NCBI GenBank assembly: GCA_020342235.1
Contig: CP073212.1
Coordinates: 1,984,001-2,048,000, forward strand
DNA: 64,000 bases
Reading direction: 5' to 3'
Source of the DNA: Saccharomycopsis phalli
Lineage: Eukaryota > Ascomycota > Saccharomycetes > Ascoideales > Saccharomycopsidaceae
In this document: positions 1-9,935 of the stretch, piece by piece
How the letters are laid out: each line of letters starts with the position of its first letter
How positions within the stretch are numbered: the stretch's first letter is position 1
Translations under genes and position numbers: made by a program
The notes under the pieces: generated by a model
Database searches by the model: none
Seen by the model: only the letters and a program-made list of their open reading frames with translations
Told to the model about the DNA's origin: nothing

Positions 1-197
1 TTAGTTTTGCTATGTCTCATTTTCTTGAAAATTACCAAGAGTACCAAAACAAGGCTGCAACGTTTATGATTGGCATTGAGTATCCAGAAATGGATGCTAA
101 TCCTATTTGGGATGTGGTTCGTTATCTTTATAGAAAATACTTTCGTGTTGCCGATTTTGTTGTTCCGAAGTCATATTTCCCTCCTTCAAAGCAGTGA
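1..197 (+). CDS. 3' end of an unidentified gene (5' part outside the window)
   Basis: An open frame enters from the left edge (in frame from base 3) and ends at the TAA-type stop region before base 198, giving about 65 visible residues. The visible tail is rich in aromatic and charged residues (it contains FMIGIEYPEMD and ends SYFPPSKQ). The internal ATG at 12 is probably not the start, because the frame stays open to the edge. I do not recognise the family. The tail shows no membrane segment or C-terminal targeting signal. It could also be a chance frame, but its composition is protein-like and it is followed by A+T-rich intergenic DNA, as expected of a gene end. Confidence 0.45.
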   Translation, partial: SFAMSHFLENYQEYQNKAATFMIGIEYPEMDANPIWDVVRYLYRKYFRVADFVVPKSYFPPSKQ

Positions 198-890
198 CCA
201 AGTTATCAGTGAATTAAACACTGAAATATGTTTTGATATTTAGCGAAGTAAATTTTATAATGGATTTTGATATGTATAATACCGAGGAGCTTTGCTTTCT
301 GACACTCTTCCCCTGTGTAATTCACCTCTAGGTACACAAACATTTGACCAAGAGCTCAAGTCTCCTAGTAGATGTTCATTCAGACTTGCAAATACTACAA
401 TGCTGTCGAGAAACCCTTGCAACTCTGGTAGATGGGCTAAACACTTCAATAGCCTGCATTATGTGAGGGTCAAAACAGAATCCATGATAATATTATCCCC
501 GCCAAAAGCAATTCTATATAAATTCTAGCGATGATCATTTGGTATCATAGAGAGTACTAGGATACAAGTTGGCGACATGGCTAAAAACTAGTCTGTGACT
601 TTATTACAGAGTCCATCATATTGTACAACATAAACGTCAATTAATCAATTCCTGTACCAATTTGATATTTGCCGTGATTATTCGTTAGCATTCTGCTTTC
701 TTATAATTCGGGAAATGTATATTGGTATTTGTATACAGTTTGGCGACAAATTGCAGTGCGTGATACCATAATAGAAAAGGGACACTGGGCATGTCAAAGC
801 AAGCTGATAGGAATATCACCATTAAAGTACATTGGTGCAGAACTTTGTAAAACCATTAAATGTGTGAGGCATTTTAAACATTCATTCGAT
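198..890. other. Intergenic, no feature seen
   Basis: Lies between the partial gene at the left edge and the 3' end of AGX1. Short frames occur on both strands but none has protein-like composition or a plausible start context. Confidence 0.5.
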
Positions 891-2090
891 CTAAGCAGCA
901 ACTTTCAACTGAGTCTCCACTTGGACAGGAATGCCATTGTGGGTTGGTTTAATGTATCCCATTTCGTCCAATACCTGCCGAATAACATTCAAAGCAACCA
1001 TTGTATCATTTCTGTCCATCACAGAAGTACCCATGTGGCCCACTCTAAAGTGCAAACCTTTCAATTGAGGATGCATGCCACCAGTAAAAATCACGCCCTT
1101 TTCGCTGGCCAATCGTAAAAACGTTTGGCCTTCAATTCCTTCTGGAAAATAAGGCGATGTGAGTGCCTGGGTAGAAACCTCGCGATCAGCTACAAGGGTA
1201 AGCCCCAAGTCCTGTATCTCGTTTTTGAACCACTCTGAGTTGGTCCGATGGGCCCGGAAACGGGTTTCCAAAGGAACAGCAAGGATCTGGTCAAGGGATG
1301 TGTTGAGGGAGTTGATTAATTGAACTGGGGGAGTGGCAAAATACGCTGGAATACCCTGTTCAAAGGACCGGATCACCGGGTACCATCTCTTGAGAGAAAG
1401 GAACACCGAAGCGTCCTTTTTGCGGTTCAAGGCGACGTCCAAGGCGTTTTCTGAGGCGTAGCAGATACACAAGCCCGGAGGAACCCCCAATGCCTTTTGT
1501 GAGGCCGTGAAGACAAAGTCCAAGTTCCAGTTGTCAAACTGAATGTCCTCTACTGCAACAGAACAAACACCATCAACAACAATCAATGTTTCTGGGGAGA
1601 CCTCGCGGGCCATATCGGAAATTGCCTTGAGATTGTTACATATACCCGTAGAAGTGTCGACATGGGTGACTACTAAAGCCCGGTAGGTGTGTGACTGCAA
1701 CATTTCTTTAATGTCTCCAAGAGGAATAACCTTGCCGATTTCCGCAGTCATGACATCGGTTTCGATATCATATGTGCTGAGACAGTCAATGAACTTGTCG
1801 GAGAAAAAGCCGTTGGAAATACACAAGCACTTTTCTCCCGGCTTGACCAAGTTTGTGGCGACAATATCGAATCCCATTGATCCCGAGCCAGGAAGCACAA
1901 AAGCCTGGGTCTGAGGGCGGGACGACTGGAATAGAACACGGAGCTTCCCAAGAGTCTGGGAAAAGATATTGGCAAATTGTTTATCTGCGTGAGAAATTGC
2001 CGGGATGGCATTTGCCTCAAGGACCTCGTCAGAGAACTCAATTGATCCAGGAACTAACAAGAGCGGGTGATCTGGTTGTTTGTAAGGCAT
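891..2090 (-). CDS. AGX1: Alanine:glyoxylate aminotransferase (AGX1-like)
   Basis: A 399-residue class V PLP-dependent aminotransferase of the alanine:glyoxylate/serine:pyruvate family. It transfers the amino group of alanine to glyoxylate, making glycine and pyruvate. Seen: an N-terminal LLVPGSIEFSDEVL segment typical of the family, a glycine/serine-rich LPGSGSMGFD loop near residues 67-75, VVDGVCSV near 171-178 and the Schiff-base lysine in FTASQKALGVPPG (K199). The length matches fungal AGX1. The C-terminus (KVAA) is not a peroxisomal PTS1 and I see no clear mitochondrial presequence, so cytosolic location is inferred. The start is the ATG at 2090. Upstream lie five GAGTCA motifs, suggesting Gcn4-type control of glycine synthesis. 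Confidence 0.93.
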   Translation of the reverse strand: MPYKQPDHPLLLVPGSIEFSDEVLEANAIPAISHADKQFANIFSQTLGKLRVLFQSSRPQTQAFVLPGSGSMGFDIVATNLVKPGEKCLCISNGFFSDKFIDCLSTYDIETDVMTAEIGKVIPLGDIKEMLQSHTYRALVVTHVDTSTGICNNLKAISDMAREVSPETLIVVDGVCSVAVEDIQFDNWNLDFVFTASQKALGVPPGLCICYASENALDVALNRKKDASVFLSLKRWYPVIRSFEQGIPAYFATPPVQLINSLNTSLDQILAVPLETRFRAHRTNSEWFKNEIQDLGLTLVADREVSTQALTSPYFPEGIEGQTFLRLASEKGVIFTGGMHPQLKGLHFRVGHMGTSVMDRNDTMVALNVIRQVLDEMGYIKPTHNGIPVQVETQLKVAA

Positions 2091-2267
2091 TGGAGATGTA
2101 TAGCTGGAGTAGAAGATGGTGCAAGAGCTAAAATATGGCTAGAGTATCAGGAAGAAGTTGAGAAAAGTAAGCTGAAGGTGGATAAAAGTAGGCTGAAAAG
2201 TAGGCTGAAGAGATGGTTTTATACTTCCTTCAGTGTGGGATATGTATGTTGGGACATTTTCCGACCC

Positions 2268-2321
2268 GAGTCAAACCGAGTCAAACCGAGTCATTTATTC
2301 GAGTCATGCTTTCCCGAGTCA
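2268..2321 (-). promoter_or_regulatory. Cluster of five Gcn4-like TGACTC half-sites upstream of AGX1
   Basis: GAGTCA (TGACTC on the gene strand) occurs at 2268, 2278, 2288, 2301 and 2316, each as TGACTCG, 178-231 bp upstream of the AGX1 ATG. TGACTC is the core of the yeast Gcn4 site. The regular clustering is seen; amino-acid-starvation control is inferred. Confidence 0.5.
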
Positions 2322-3136
2322 ATTTTTCACGGGCCATATAACTGAGTTTTTGTGGGGTAGGATAGAAATGAATGGCTAAAAGTGACACTACTGTAGATCA
2401 ATGGGGCTAATACTGATCATATAGGCAATTGTTGCGGTGTAATTGTAACGAGATGTGATTTAAGTTTCCTTTGTATTGCGGTGGTTGTCTAATGTTTGCC
2501 GTTTCTTTTGTTCTTTCTTTCCTTTTTACTCTCCTTTACTCTCCTTTACTCTCCTTTGCACTCCTTTGTTTAGATCAATGTCTCGCCACCCCCACGGCCC
2601 AATCATTTAGGTCGCTTTAGGTGTAGAATGTGGATAAAATGCCATCTACGCTCAAGCAGATGTTTAGCCAATGCATGATATTTGTTGTGGTTTCTCGTTT
2701 CTTTTTCGTATCTTGATATCTTGGCAGCTGGACTTGGTATTAGTTGGTTCTCTATACTGTAAATTCAAAGCACGGTTGTATCATGATTGATGAATCAAGT
2801 GGCAATGTTGACAAACTAGAAATTAATTCTACGTTGTGCCAAGTTGATTATATTATCAGTTTATCATGAAAAATACTTGGTAATGCGTTTTGTTGGCTGG
2901 AACGTATAATTCAATAGCAGGATTCACTCATGACAATATTCACTCATGGCAATATTAAATATTCAGTCCATAACAATATTCAATCATCCAATCCATAACA
3001 AATTCAACTATAACATTAGTCAATCATAACATTAGTCAGCTATAACATTATTCAATCATAACATTATTCAATTATAACATTAGTCAACCTCAAAATTAGC
3101 CAACCTCAAAATTAGCCAACTCAAAATTAGCCAACC
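2322..3136. other. Intergenic with simple repeats
   Basis: No gene is seen. There is a short run of CTTTACTCTC units at about 2523-2565. An irregular array of units like CATAACATTAGTCAAT/CTCAAAATTAGCCAAC covers about 2915-3130 and runs up to the stop codon of the J-protein gene. Confidence 0.6.
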
Positions 3137-3859
3137 TCATCGCTTCTTCTTCCCTCCCTTTTTCGGCTTCCCAACCTTCCCTCCATACTTCTTCTCCAAT
3201 CGACTAATCATATCGTCAAACTGACTTCCATTTTTCCGCTGAATCATCGCCCGAAGCCCATCTTCCCCACTCACCTTGTCCATATTCAACATCTGCTTCA
3301 ACTCCTCCGCCTCCTTTGCCTCCTTTGCCATCTTCCGCTCATATGCCCTCTTCTTTTTCTCCCGGTTCTTCACATAGTCCTTCCATTTTTTATACTCTAG
3401 TGCCTCCTTCTCCACAATGGCGAAAACACGTGCCTCGTTCTCCTGGCTGTACTCCAAATGCGGCACACACTCAAATACCTTGAGAAACTCTCCTTGGTAG
3501 TACTCCAAGGTATCCAAAATATCGCGGGTTTCTTCCTCACTGCCCACATACTTCTTCCGGTCTTCCTCAATCATATCTTCCGTGACCTTGTTCAACCCCG
3601 AATAAAATTCCTTCCAATCAAACTCTCCTCCTTCCTCTGTTGACCCAGTCTCGTCGTATTTTTTCCGTCGTTGCACATCTCCAAGAATCGAGTATGCAAA
3701 CAAAATCTGCTGGAACTTGTTGGTTTTTTCCTCCCGCTGTTCCTCGGGAAACTTATCTGGGTGGTTTTTGAGACATAGTAGCCGGTATGCCTTTTTGATT
3801 TCAATTGGATTTGCGGTTTTTTCCACTCCCAATTCCTGGTACGGCTCAATATCAATCAT
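3137..3859 (-). CDS. J-domain protein, DNAJC9 type
   Basis: 240 residues. The J domain occupies about residues 5-70, with YQELGVEKTA at its start, HPD at 33-35 and KYDETGS at its end. The C-terminal half matches the layout of human DNAJC9, a histone H3-H4 co-chaperone: GSEEETRDI..YY.GEF after the J domain, then a long basic helix with KEAEELKQML..GLRAMIQRK..F..M...EKKYGG, and a lysine-rich nuclear-type tail. This conserved C-terminal region separates it from generic J-proteins. Likely role: recruits Hsp70 to histone or nuclear substrates (inferred). To my knowledge Saccharomyces cerevisiae lacks a clear orthologue, whereas fission yeast has one. ATG at 3859; a CACGTG lies 51 bp upstream. Confidence 0.85.
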   Translation of the reverse strand: MIDIEPYQELGVEKTANPIEIKKAYRLLCLKNHPDKFPEEQREEKTNKFQQILFAYSILGDVQRRKKYDETGSTEEGGEFDWKEFYSGLNKVTEDMIEEDRKKYVGSEEETRDILDTLEYYQGEFLKVFECVPHLEYSQENEARVFAIVEKEALEYKKWKDYVKNREKKKRAYERKMAKEAKEAEELKQMLNMDKVSGEDGLRAMIQRKNGSQFDDMISRLEKKYGGKVGKPKKGGKKKR

Positions 3860-3956
3860 GACGCGTGGTGCAGGTTGGTTTTGCTAATCGCGTCTCCTCA
3901 GTGAAAAATCACGTGACAATGGGCGAATTGTGTTTTGGAGAGCCTGAATAAGCAAT

Positions 3957-4156
3957 ATAATAATATTTATTTAAGGCTATAGCTATACTAGGCTCCCAGA
4001 GGAATATTTATACTTTGCCGTCTATGACTAAGGACTGCTATGTAGTCGTCGAAAGAAAACTCTGGAGCAGAGATAAACTTTCAACTAGAGCTTGTAAATG
4101 TGTCAGGTAATGAGCATTAAAGGGGCAATGAGCTTTTCGCCTAGGTCTTTGGAGGT
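3957..4156 (-). mobile_element. LINE-like family B copy, 5'-truncated, 13-bp target duplication
   Basis: 200 bp on the minus strand, ending in the conserved GAGCCTAGTATAGCTATAGCC block and an AAATAAATATTATTAT tail. It is flanked by CTGAATAAGCAAT at 3944-3956 and 4157-4169. The long duplication plus the constant 3' end indicate target-primed reverse transcription. Confidence 0.8.
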
Positions 4157-4264
4157 CTGAATAAGCAATTTAATGAATATATTGGGTAGATATTGAGCAG
4201 TGTATGGTATTTGGGTGATTTGGGAGAGATTATAAGATGACGTCATAAGGATGGGTACATATGC

Positions 4265-4450
4265 GACTCACTCTTGTTACAACTGATGATTGAATAGTGT
4301 GATGATTGAATATGTGATGATTGAATAGTGTGATGATTCAATATGTGATGATTCAATATGTGATGATTCAATATGTGATGATTCAATAGTGTGATGATTC
4401 AATAGTGTGATTATTCAATAGTGTGATGATTCAATCATACCAAAACTCAT
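4265..4450. repeat. Tandem repeat, units of about 14-17 bp (TGATGATTCAATAT/GTG)
   Basis: About eleven direct units alternate between TGATGATTGAAT(AG)TG and TGATGATTCAATATG. Non-coding; lies between the LINE copy and the kinase promoter. Confidence 0.85.
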
Positions 4451-4564
4451 TTTTTTACAACTGATATTGAATACAGTAATGATTTAGTCGTACCACCATC
4501 ACCATATGTCTTTTGGAGATCATGATAATACCACGACATGTCAGTAATGATGATTTTGTAAAGG

Positions 4565-4715
4565 AGACTTGGATGAAAATGTCATGAATAGACATGAGGA
4601 TAGTCATGAATAGATATAAGGATAGTCATGAATATATATAAGGATAGTCATGAGTAGATATGAAATGTCATGCATATGACAATGCCATAGATAGCCATGG
4701 AATCCATGAATCCAT
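4565..4715. repeat. Short degenerate repeats (AGTCATGAATAGATATAAGG)
   Basis: Four to five imperfect copies of a GATAGTCATGAATAGATATAAG unit, followed by ATCCATGA units near 4698-4720. Confidence 0.6.
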
Positions 4716-4780
4716 GAATCCATTTGGCGATTCAACCAAAGTATCAATTCAAGCCTCTAATTAGTGGATGATAATTAAGG

Positions 4781-5185
4781 CACGTGTGGACAATGTTATT
4801 CAGATATCACGTGCCACAGTTTCACCATGGGATTGAAATATTATCCATTTGTAAAAAATAACTGAAAATTATCCTTCGTATCACGTGCTCATTGGACACA
4901 CTACGCGCACTACGCAATAGGCAAATGACATACTCGGCAATTGATTACCAACAATCCATGTTTACTATGCGCACCACACCAGATTGTGTAGGTTGCTGTA
5001 CTACAAGGTATTCACCAGGAAACACACCACTCACACGTGATCTGTGACCACCCGAGACAAGCAGGAGACGAGAAAATGAGTCATTTGCGGCGGATGCGAC
5101 GACGGCGCTAATATATAATATATATCTCACGGCAACTTTATAATTGCAAATTTGCGCTTGCCGTCTGTTTTTCTCCCACCACGTG
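4781..5185. promoter_or_regulatory. Five CACGTG sites in the kinase upstream region
   Basis: CACGTG at 4781, 4808, 4882, 5034 and 5180, the last about 100 bp upstream of the kinase ATG. These match Cbf1-type E-boxes. The sites are seen; binding is inferred. Confidence 0.5.
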
Positions 5186-5282
5186 GAATGCCCATCGTGC
5201 CCACGCAGTTACCCTGCCGTGTTCCGGTATATATGATAAGTGAATTCCTCGAGCCCGTGTTGCAGTCATTTCCAGGTACATC

Positions 5283-7232
5283 ATGCCATTCAGGGATCTT
5301 TTCCACCACAAAGACAAGAGCAAGACGAGTCATCAGGCGGGGTCTCAGGCAAATGGCGCGCTTAAAAAGACGACGACCACCACTGGGTCGTTTGACGATC
5401 TCCGGCGCTTGAAAGATACTGGCAAGGCCAAGACGTTTAACCATCCGGGAAGTAACGGCGCCGCCAATCACACTCCGCCGCTGCGGCCTCGCACAAACAC
5501 ACACAGCGGTGTCGGGGTGCCATTGCCGTCGATTGACCAAGCTCCGGTGAAGAAGCGCCAGAGCATTGTCTACAACCCGTATGGGGTGTCTCTGGGCAGC
5601 AGTGTGGCAAGCAACTATGGTGGGAGCTACTACGGAACAAACCACACCAACACGGGCACAAATCTGCTGGGCTACTTGGAGGACAAGCCGGAGTTGCTCC
5701 CGCTTCCTGTCGAGTCGCCCAACGACCATCTACCCGAATGTTTGCACAACGAGCACGTCGACTTGTACCTGGAGTATGTGCTTCCCGACGCGGACCTGAG
5801 CAAAAACAAAAAGTTGGGCACAGGAGCCAGTGCTGCGGTGCGCACTGTGCTCCGGCGGAGCGACAAGCGGGTGTTTGCGCTCAAGAAGTTTGGGCTTTTC
5901 CACCGCGAGAGCCCCGAGGCGTTTTACCGGCGATGTGCCAAGGAGTACATCATCGCCAAGTCGTTGTCGTCGTATCCGCACATTGTCAACACCATCGCCG
6001 TGGTACGAGTGCCGCTGATCCTGACGCTTCTGCGGGGGTGGGGCTTTGTGCTCGAGTACTGTCCAGGAGGCGACTTGTTCAGCATGATCCAGCGCAGCGG
6101 CTGGAAGGGCTTGTCGAACGACGAGAAGTTCTGCTTGTTCAAGCAGGTGGCTCTCGGATTGAAGTTCATCCACGACAACGACATTGTCCATCGCGATTTA
6201 AAGCCCGAAAACGTGTTGCTCAACGACAAAGGCAACGTCAAACTCACAGACTTTGGCGTCAGCACCTACGGACACGAGGAGCCGGGTAACTTGGAGTCCC
6301 CGGTGAAGCTCTTCACTGCGTTTGTCGGTTCACCGCCGTATGCGCCGCCAGAAGTGATGTATTTCAAGTCTTGGAACAAAAAGTTGATTGACGACCCGCA
6401 CTTGCCCCGCTACAACGCATTCAACATGGACTGCTGGTCCTTGGGCATGATGCTCTTCTGCATGGTGTACCAGGGCACACCTTTCACCCTGGCAAGTGCT
6501 TCGGACAACCATTATCGGGACTATGTCGACGCATACTCGCAGTTTACGTATAGCAACCCGCTTTTCCGCAAGGAACGCACCAAGGGGCCGGGAGTCGAGT
6601 TCAAGTACGCTAGAGACTTCCAGGACAGTGGAGCTAGTCGAGTAGCATGGCGATTATGTGACCCGCAGCCAGCGACTCGGTACACGATGCAGGACCTCTT
6701 CAGCGACCCGTGGTTCTTGAAGCTCGAAATGTGCATGCACGAGCCGGACGAGGAGTTGTTGGTCGGGAAGTTGGTGACGCACCACTGCACCACCGGGTTG
6801 TTGCTTTCGGAGGCCAACTACATCGACAAGAAGCCGGACAAGAGCCGGTCTGCCGTCGAGCTTCCGCCTTTGGCCGAGGTCGAGAAGGACAAGGAGGCAG
6901 ACCTGGACTCCGAAGCAGCGGCACCAGGCCCAGAAAAGCCCGCTAATGGGGAAGGCGCGGCGCCGGAAACACCCGGGCCAAAGTCGCCGCCCGACGTCTC
7001 CGGATTGAACATCTCCGTCCCAGATAGCTCAGAGAAGTTTGAGAAGCCGGACTCCCCCGTGCCACAAAAGACGGCCAAAGTTCCTCGCGGCGGGCTGGAC
7101 GTGTCGGTGGACCAAATTGGCACCGACTTTTTCCTTGCAGACTTGCCAGAGGACAAGTTTTGCAAGGGCCATATCAAGAAGCACCACCATACCGAGGTGT
7201 CGGACATTACGCGGAATGCGTTGGGCAAGTGA
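5283..7232 (+). CDS. Ser/Thr protein kinase of the NPR1/HAL5 family (HAL4/SAT4-HAL5-like)
   Basis: 649 residues. The non-catalytic N-terminus (1-160) is rich in Ser/Thr/Gly and contains KRQSIVYNPYG. The kinase domain spans about 175-480: glycine loop LGTGASAAV (178-186), ATP lysine K201 in FALKKF, helix-C glutamate E221, HRDLKPEN (303-310), DFG (323-325) and PPYAPPEV in the activation/APE segment. The end of the domain (FQDSGASRVAWRLCDP, TRYTMQDLFSDPWF) is characteristic of the fungal HAL4/HAL5/KKQ8/PRR2 branch, which stabilises plasma-membrane K+ and nutrient transporters. The C-terminal 150 residues are acidic and proline-rich. Which paralogue it is cannot be settled by eye. Third positions are G/C-rich, as in RIC1 and RRB1. 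Confidence 0.88.
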   Translation: MPFRDLFHHKDKSKTSHQAGSQANGALKKTTTTTGSFDDLRRLKDTGKAKTFNHPGSNGAANHTPPLRPRTNTHSGVGVPLPSIDQAPVKKRQSIVYNPYGVSLGSSVASNYGGSYYGTNHTNTGTNLLGYLEDKPELLPLPVESPNDHLPECLHNEHVDLYLEYVLPDADLSKNKKLGTGASAAVRTVLRRSDKRVFALKKFGLFHRESPEAFYRRCAKEYIIAKSLSSYPHIVNTIAVVRVPLILTLLRGWGFVLEYCPGGDLFSMIQRSGWKGLSNDEKFCLFKQVALGLKFIHDNDIVHRDLKPENVLLNDKGNVKLTDFGVSTYGHEEPGNLESPVKLFTAFVGSPPYAPPEVMYFKSWNKKLIDDPHLPRYNAFNMDCWSLGMMLFCMVYQGTPFTLASASDNHYRDYVDAYSQFTYSNPLFRKERTKGPGVEFKYARDFQDSGASRVAWRLCDPQPATRYTMQDLFSDPWFLKLEMCMHEPDEELLVGKLVTHHCTTGLLLSEANYIDKKPDKSRSAVELPPLAEVEKDKEADLDSEAAAPGPEKPANGEGAAPETPGPKSPPDVSGLNISVPDSSEKFEKPDSPVPQKTAKVPRGGLDVSVDQIGTDFFLADLPEDKFCKGHIKKHHHTEVSDITRNALGK

Positions 7233-7737
7233 CTTACTTTAGATTTATAGACTGCTGGGAAGGGGAGTTTGTCCAGGTTATGTATAGAGAGATATTTTGG
7301 TGTAGCCGAGTGTTGCAATCGGGCTGAGTGTTTGTATTGGGATGACGATCACATATCTGCATGTTGGGAAGTTTCTAGCAATGTCTCCCTGGTTTTGTTA
7401 ATTTTGTTCTAGAATTGTATATTTTATTTCACATTCACCTCCTTGTATTGTGTAGGGCCGAGAAAGTCTCTTTGATTGTAGACGTTGAAATACAGTGTAG
7501 TATGTTTTGTTGTGTCTTTGAATGGGTGATTTATCAAGTGATGATTACTCTGTTTTTTGGCATGTACATTGTCAATTTACAATGTATAATGATGAGTGTC
7601 TAGGATACGAAAAGTTAAAGTGCTATATTTGCTTGAAATCAGTCTGAATATACCGAAAAAGACTCAGACTCTGTACAGAGAAAATGGCCAGAAAGAAGTG
7701 AGTATGTATATGGACAATGGAAATGAGATAAACACTA

Positions 7738-7957
7738 CTGTAACAAATCACCAATAAAGATCTAGGCAAAAGTACGTTGCCCATCCAATGCCCATTACTT
7801 TAGATATTCATAATCACCAGTCAAAAGTAATCTATCGCAGAGATTCTTTCGACGACTACATACCTGTCCTTGATCACGAACGGCAGAGTATAAATCTCCT
7901 CTGGGAGCCTAGTATAGCTATAGCCTTTAATAAATATTATTATAATACTACTTAATA
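7738..7957 (+). mobile_element. LINE-like family B copy, 5'-truncated
   Basis: 220 bp in plus orientation, ending GGGAGCCTAGTATAGCTATA and an AATAAATATTATTATAAT tail. Possible 8-bp duplication AAACACTA at 7730-7737 and 7958-7965. It lies in the 1.2-kb kinase-SED5 interval, where I see no gene. Confidence 0.75.
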
Positions 7958-8034
7958 AAACACTAAGATACATACCCTCCCGATAGAAAGGCATTGTCAC
8001 AGGTTTATTTCAAGCCTAGTGACTACTCTCTGGA

Positions 8035-8098
8035 GCAAAGTATACTATCTGGAGCAAAGTATAGCTATAGCCTTCAATAAAATAATACAATACAATAC
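8035..8098 (+). mobile_element. Very short 3' fragment of LINE-like family B
   Basis: Contains GTATAGCTATAGCCTTCAAT followed by an A+T-rich tail with AATAC units; only about the last 60 bp of the element remain. Confidence 0.6.
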
Positions 8099-8452
8099 CA
8101 AGGCACGCGTGGATAAAAGCTATTATATATTCGTTTGACTATAAGATAACCAGAAACAATCAAAACCTCTACAAACCACCATGGCATTTTATTTCTCATC
8201 ACTCCAATACGAACACACAGACATTCAAATGTCTCGGAGCTGTGGAGTATAATATATTCATTCACTTCTATCACTATACTAGACTCGGAGCTGTGGAGTC
8301 ATCTACATACCTCATACAACACTAAAAAGCTTCATCCCACTCTACACCTTTAAATTTCATCCCACTATAGTAATAAATATTTAAACAGTCTTCAACTGAA
8401 AAGTTCACAGCTGGGATATTACAACAGTACCTGACAAGCCCCATTGCGGTAT

Positions 8453-8458
8453 CACGTG
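8453..8458. promoter_or_regulatory. CACGTG (Cbf1-like) in the SED5 promoter
   Basis: ATCACGTGAC 41 bp upstream of the chosen SED5 ATG at 8499. Confidence 0.45.
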
Positions 8459-8498
8459 ACCATTACGTGTAACAATTGTTGCACGATTGCACACACCA

Positions 8499-9407
8499 AT
8501 GAATACTATACAAGACCGCACGCTAGAGTTCCAGAAATCAGTGGCAAATTTCAGCCGGGTGAACCGCGACAAGGTGCGGCAAAAGACCGCGGCCAAACCC
8601 GTGTCAAAGTCGGAATTCAGTTCCCGTGCGGGGAGCATTGCCAAAGATATTGCCCATGCCACCGAGCTACTTGGCAAGTTGGCGCTTCTTGCGAAAAAAA
8701 AGCCGTTGTTTGACGACCGGCCGATTGAAATCGCCGAGCTCACGTATGTGATCAAACAGGACATCTTCAAGATTGAAAAGCAATTGAAAGAGCTCCAGAA
8801 CTATGCCACCACAGGCCATCTTTCGAGCAAGACCCAGCTCAGCATCTACTCAAAGAATGTGCTCCAGATCCTCAACACAAAGACCAAGAACATGAGCGGC
8901 GAGTTCAAAAGCGTCTTGGAGATCCGCCAGAAGAACGAGATCGAGTCCAAGGAGCGGAAAAACCAGTTCTTGAGCTCCAGCACCGAGTCAGCCAACAATA
9001 GTGCATCGCTCGACAACCCGTTCCTCGCACCATTGGCCAACGATCCAGATGTGTCTGTGCCTAGTGATTCGCCATATCTTCTGATTCCCGAACAGACCCA
9101 ACAGATGGCGCTTTTGGAGGAACAGTCGTCTGAATATCTCCAGGAACGGAACCGGGCGGTCGAGACGATCGAGTCGACAATCAACGAGGTGGGCAATCTT
9201 TTCCAGCAGTTGGCCACCATGGTTTCTGAGCAAGGGGAGCAGATCCAGCGGATCGACAGCAATGTCGATGATATAGAGTTGAATATTTCGGGGGCACAGC
9301 GGGAGTTGTTGAAGTACTTTGACACAATCTCCAACAACCGCTGGTTGTACATTAAGATATTCGGGGTGTTGATTTTCTTTTTCCTTCTCTGGGTTCTTGT
9401 CAGTTAG
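8499..9407 (+). CDS. SED5: Sed5-like Golgi Qa-SNARE (syntaxin 5)
   Basis: 302 residues, a t-SNARE of the cis-Golgi required for ER-Golgi and intra-Golgi fusion. Seen: the N-terminal MNTIQDRTLEF peptide, the syntaxin-5 signature that binds the SM protein Sly1; a helical Habc region (about 45-180); the SNARE motif at about 210-270 (LQERNRAVETIESTINEVGNLF...IQRIDSNVDDIE), with glutamine at the zero layer; and one C-terminal membrane anchor (IFGVLIFFFLLWVLV) with a two-residue lumenal end. I start at the ATG at 8499, because the longer frame begins with a non-ATG codon and the Sly1-binding peptide sits at this ATG. Confidence 0.95.
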   Translation: MNTIQDRTLEFQKSVANFSRVNRDKVRQKTAAKPVSKSEFSSRAGSIAKDIAHATELLGKLALLAKKKPLFDDRPIEIAELTYVIKQDIFKIEKQLKELQNYATTGHLSSKTQLSIYSKNVLQILNTKTKNMSGEFKSVLEIRQKNEIESKERKNQFLSSSTESANNSASLDNPFLAPLANDPDVSVPSDSPYLLIPEQTQQMALLEEQSSEYLQERNRAVETIESTINEVGNLFQQLATMVSEQGEQIQRIDSNVDDIELNISGAQRELLKYFDTISNNRWLYIKIFGVLIFFFLLWVLVS

Positions 9408-9924
9408 TCTACAAAAGCAATGGATATGGAGTGTAATTAGTGGCATTTGCGACGGTTTCAATGACATTCAGAATAATATGTGCATTTATAATGAGGTTGT
9501 AGTTTGATGTAGAAATGTGAATTATAATACAATGTGAATGTTGGGTACAGTGTGAATAATAATATTGTATCCAATGTAGAAAATGTCAACGCCCAAAATG
9601 AAAATGTAGAAAATGAGGGTTTACAACATTGTACAATGATATTATGCGCATAATATCATACAATGATAACATGTCCATTGATATAAAAAGATCCCTACTT
9701 CTCTTTTGGGATCTTCATACACCCTTTTCATCAGTCTATTTCGCAAATCACCGTCCATTTACACTAGAAGTTGGTCGCTTTTCCTACAAGACAGCCAAAG
9801 AATTGTCGAAATTTCCACGCTGTTCAAAGAAAGCAACCTAAATTAATAAGCATACCTCCATATTGTCAAAATAAAATTGTCATTTGTATCCAGTTTGCCA
9901 TTTTGCACCTTCATCTATTGATTG

Positions 9925-9935
9925 CACCTGTGCTA
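9925..9935. repeat. Target-site duplication of SINE copy 1 (left)
   Basis: CACCTGTGCTA, repeated exactly at 10398-10408 on the other side of the element. Confidence 0.85.

Noticed and set aside
4265-4450. Regular direct repeats that could suggest a CRISPR-like array
   Set aside because: Units are directly contiguous with no unique spacers, and the window is eukaryotic.
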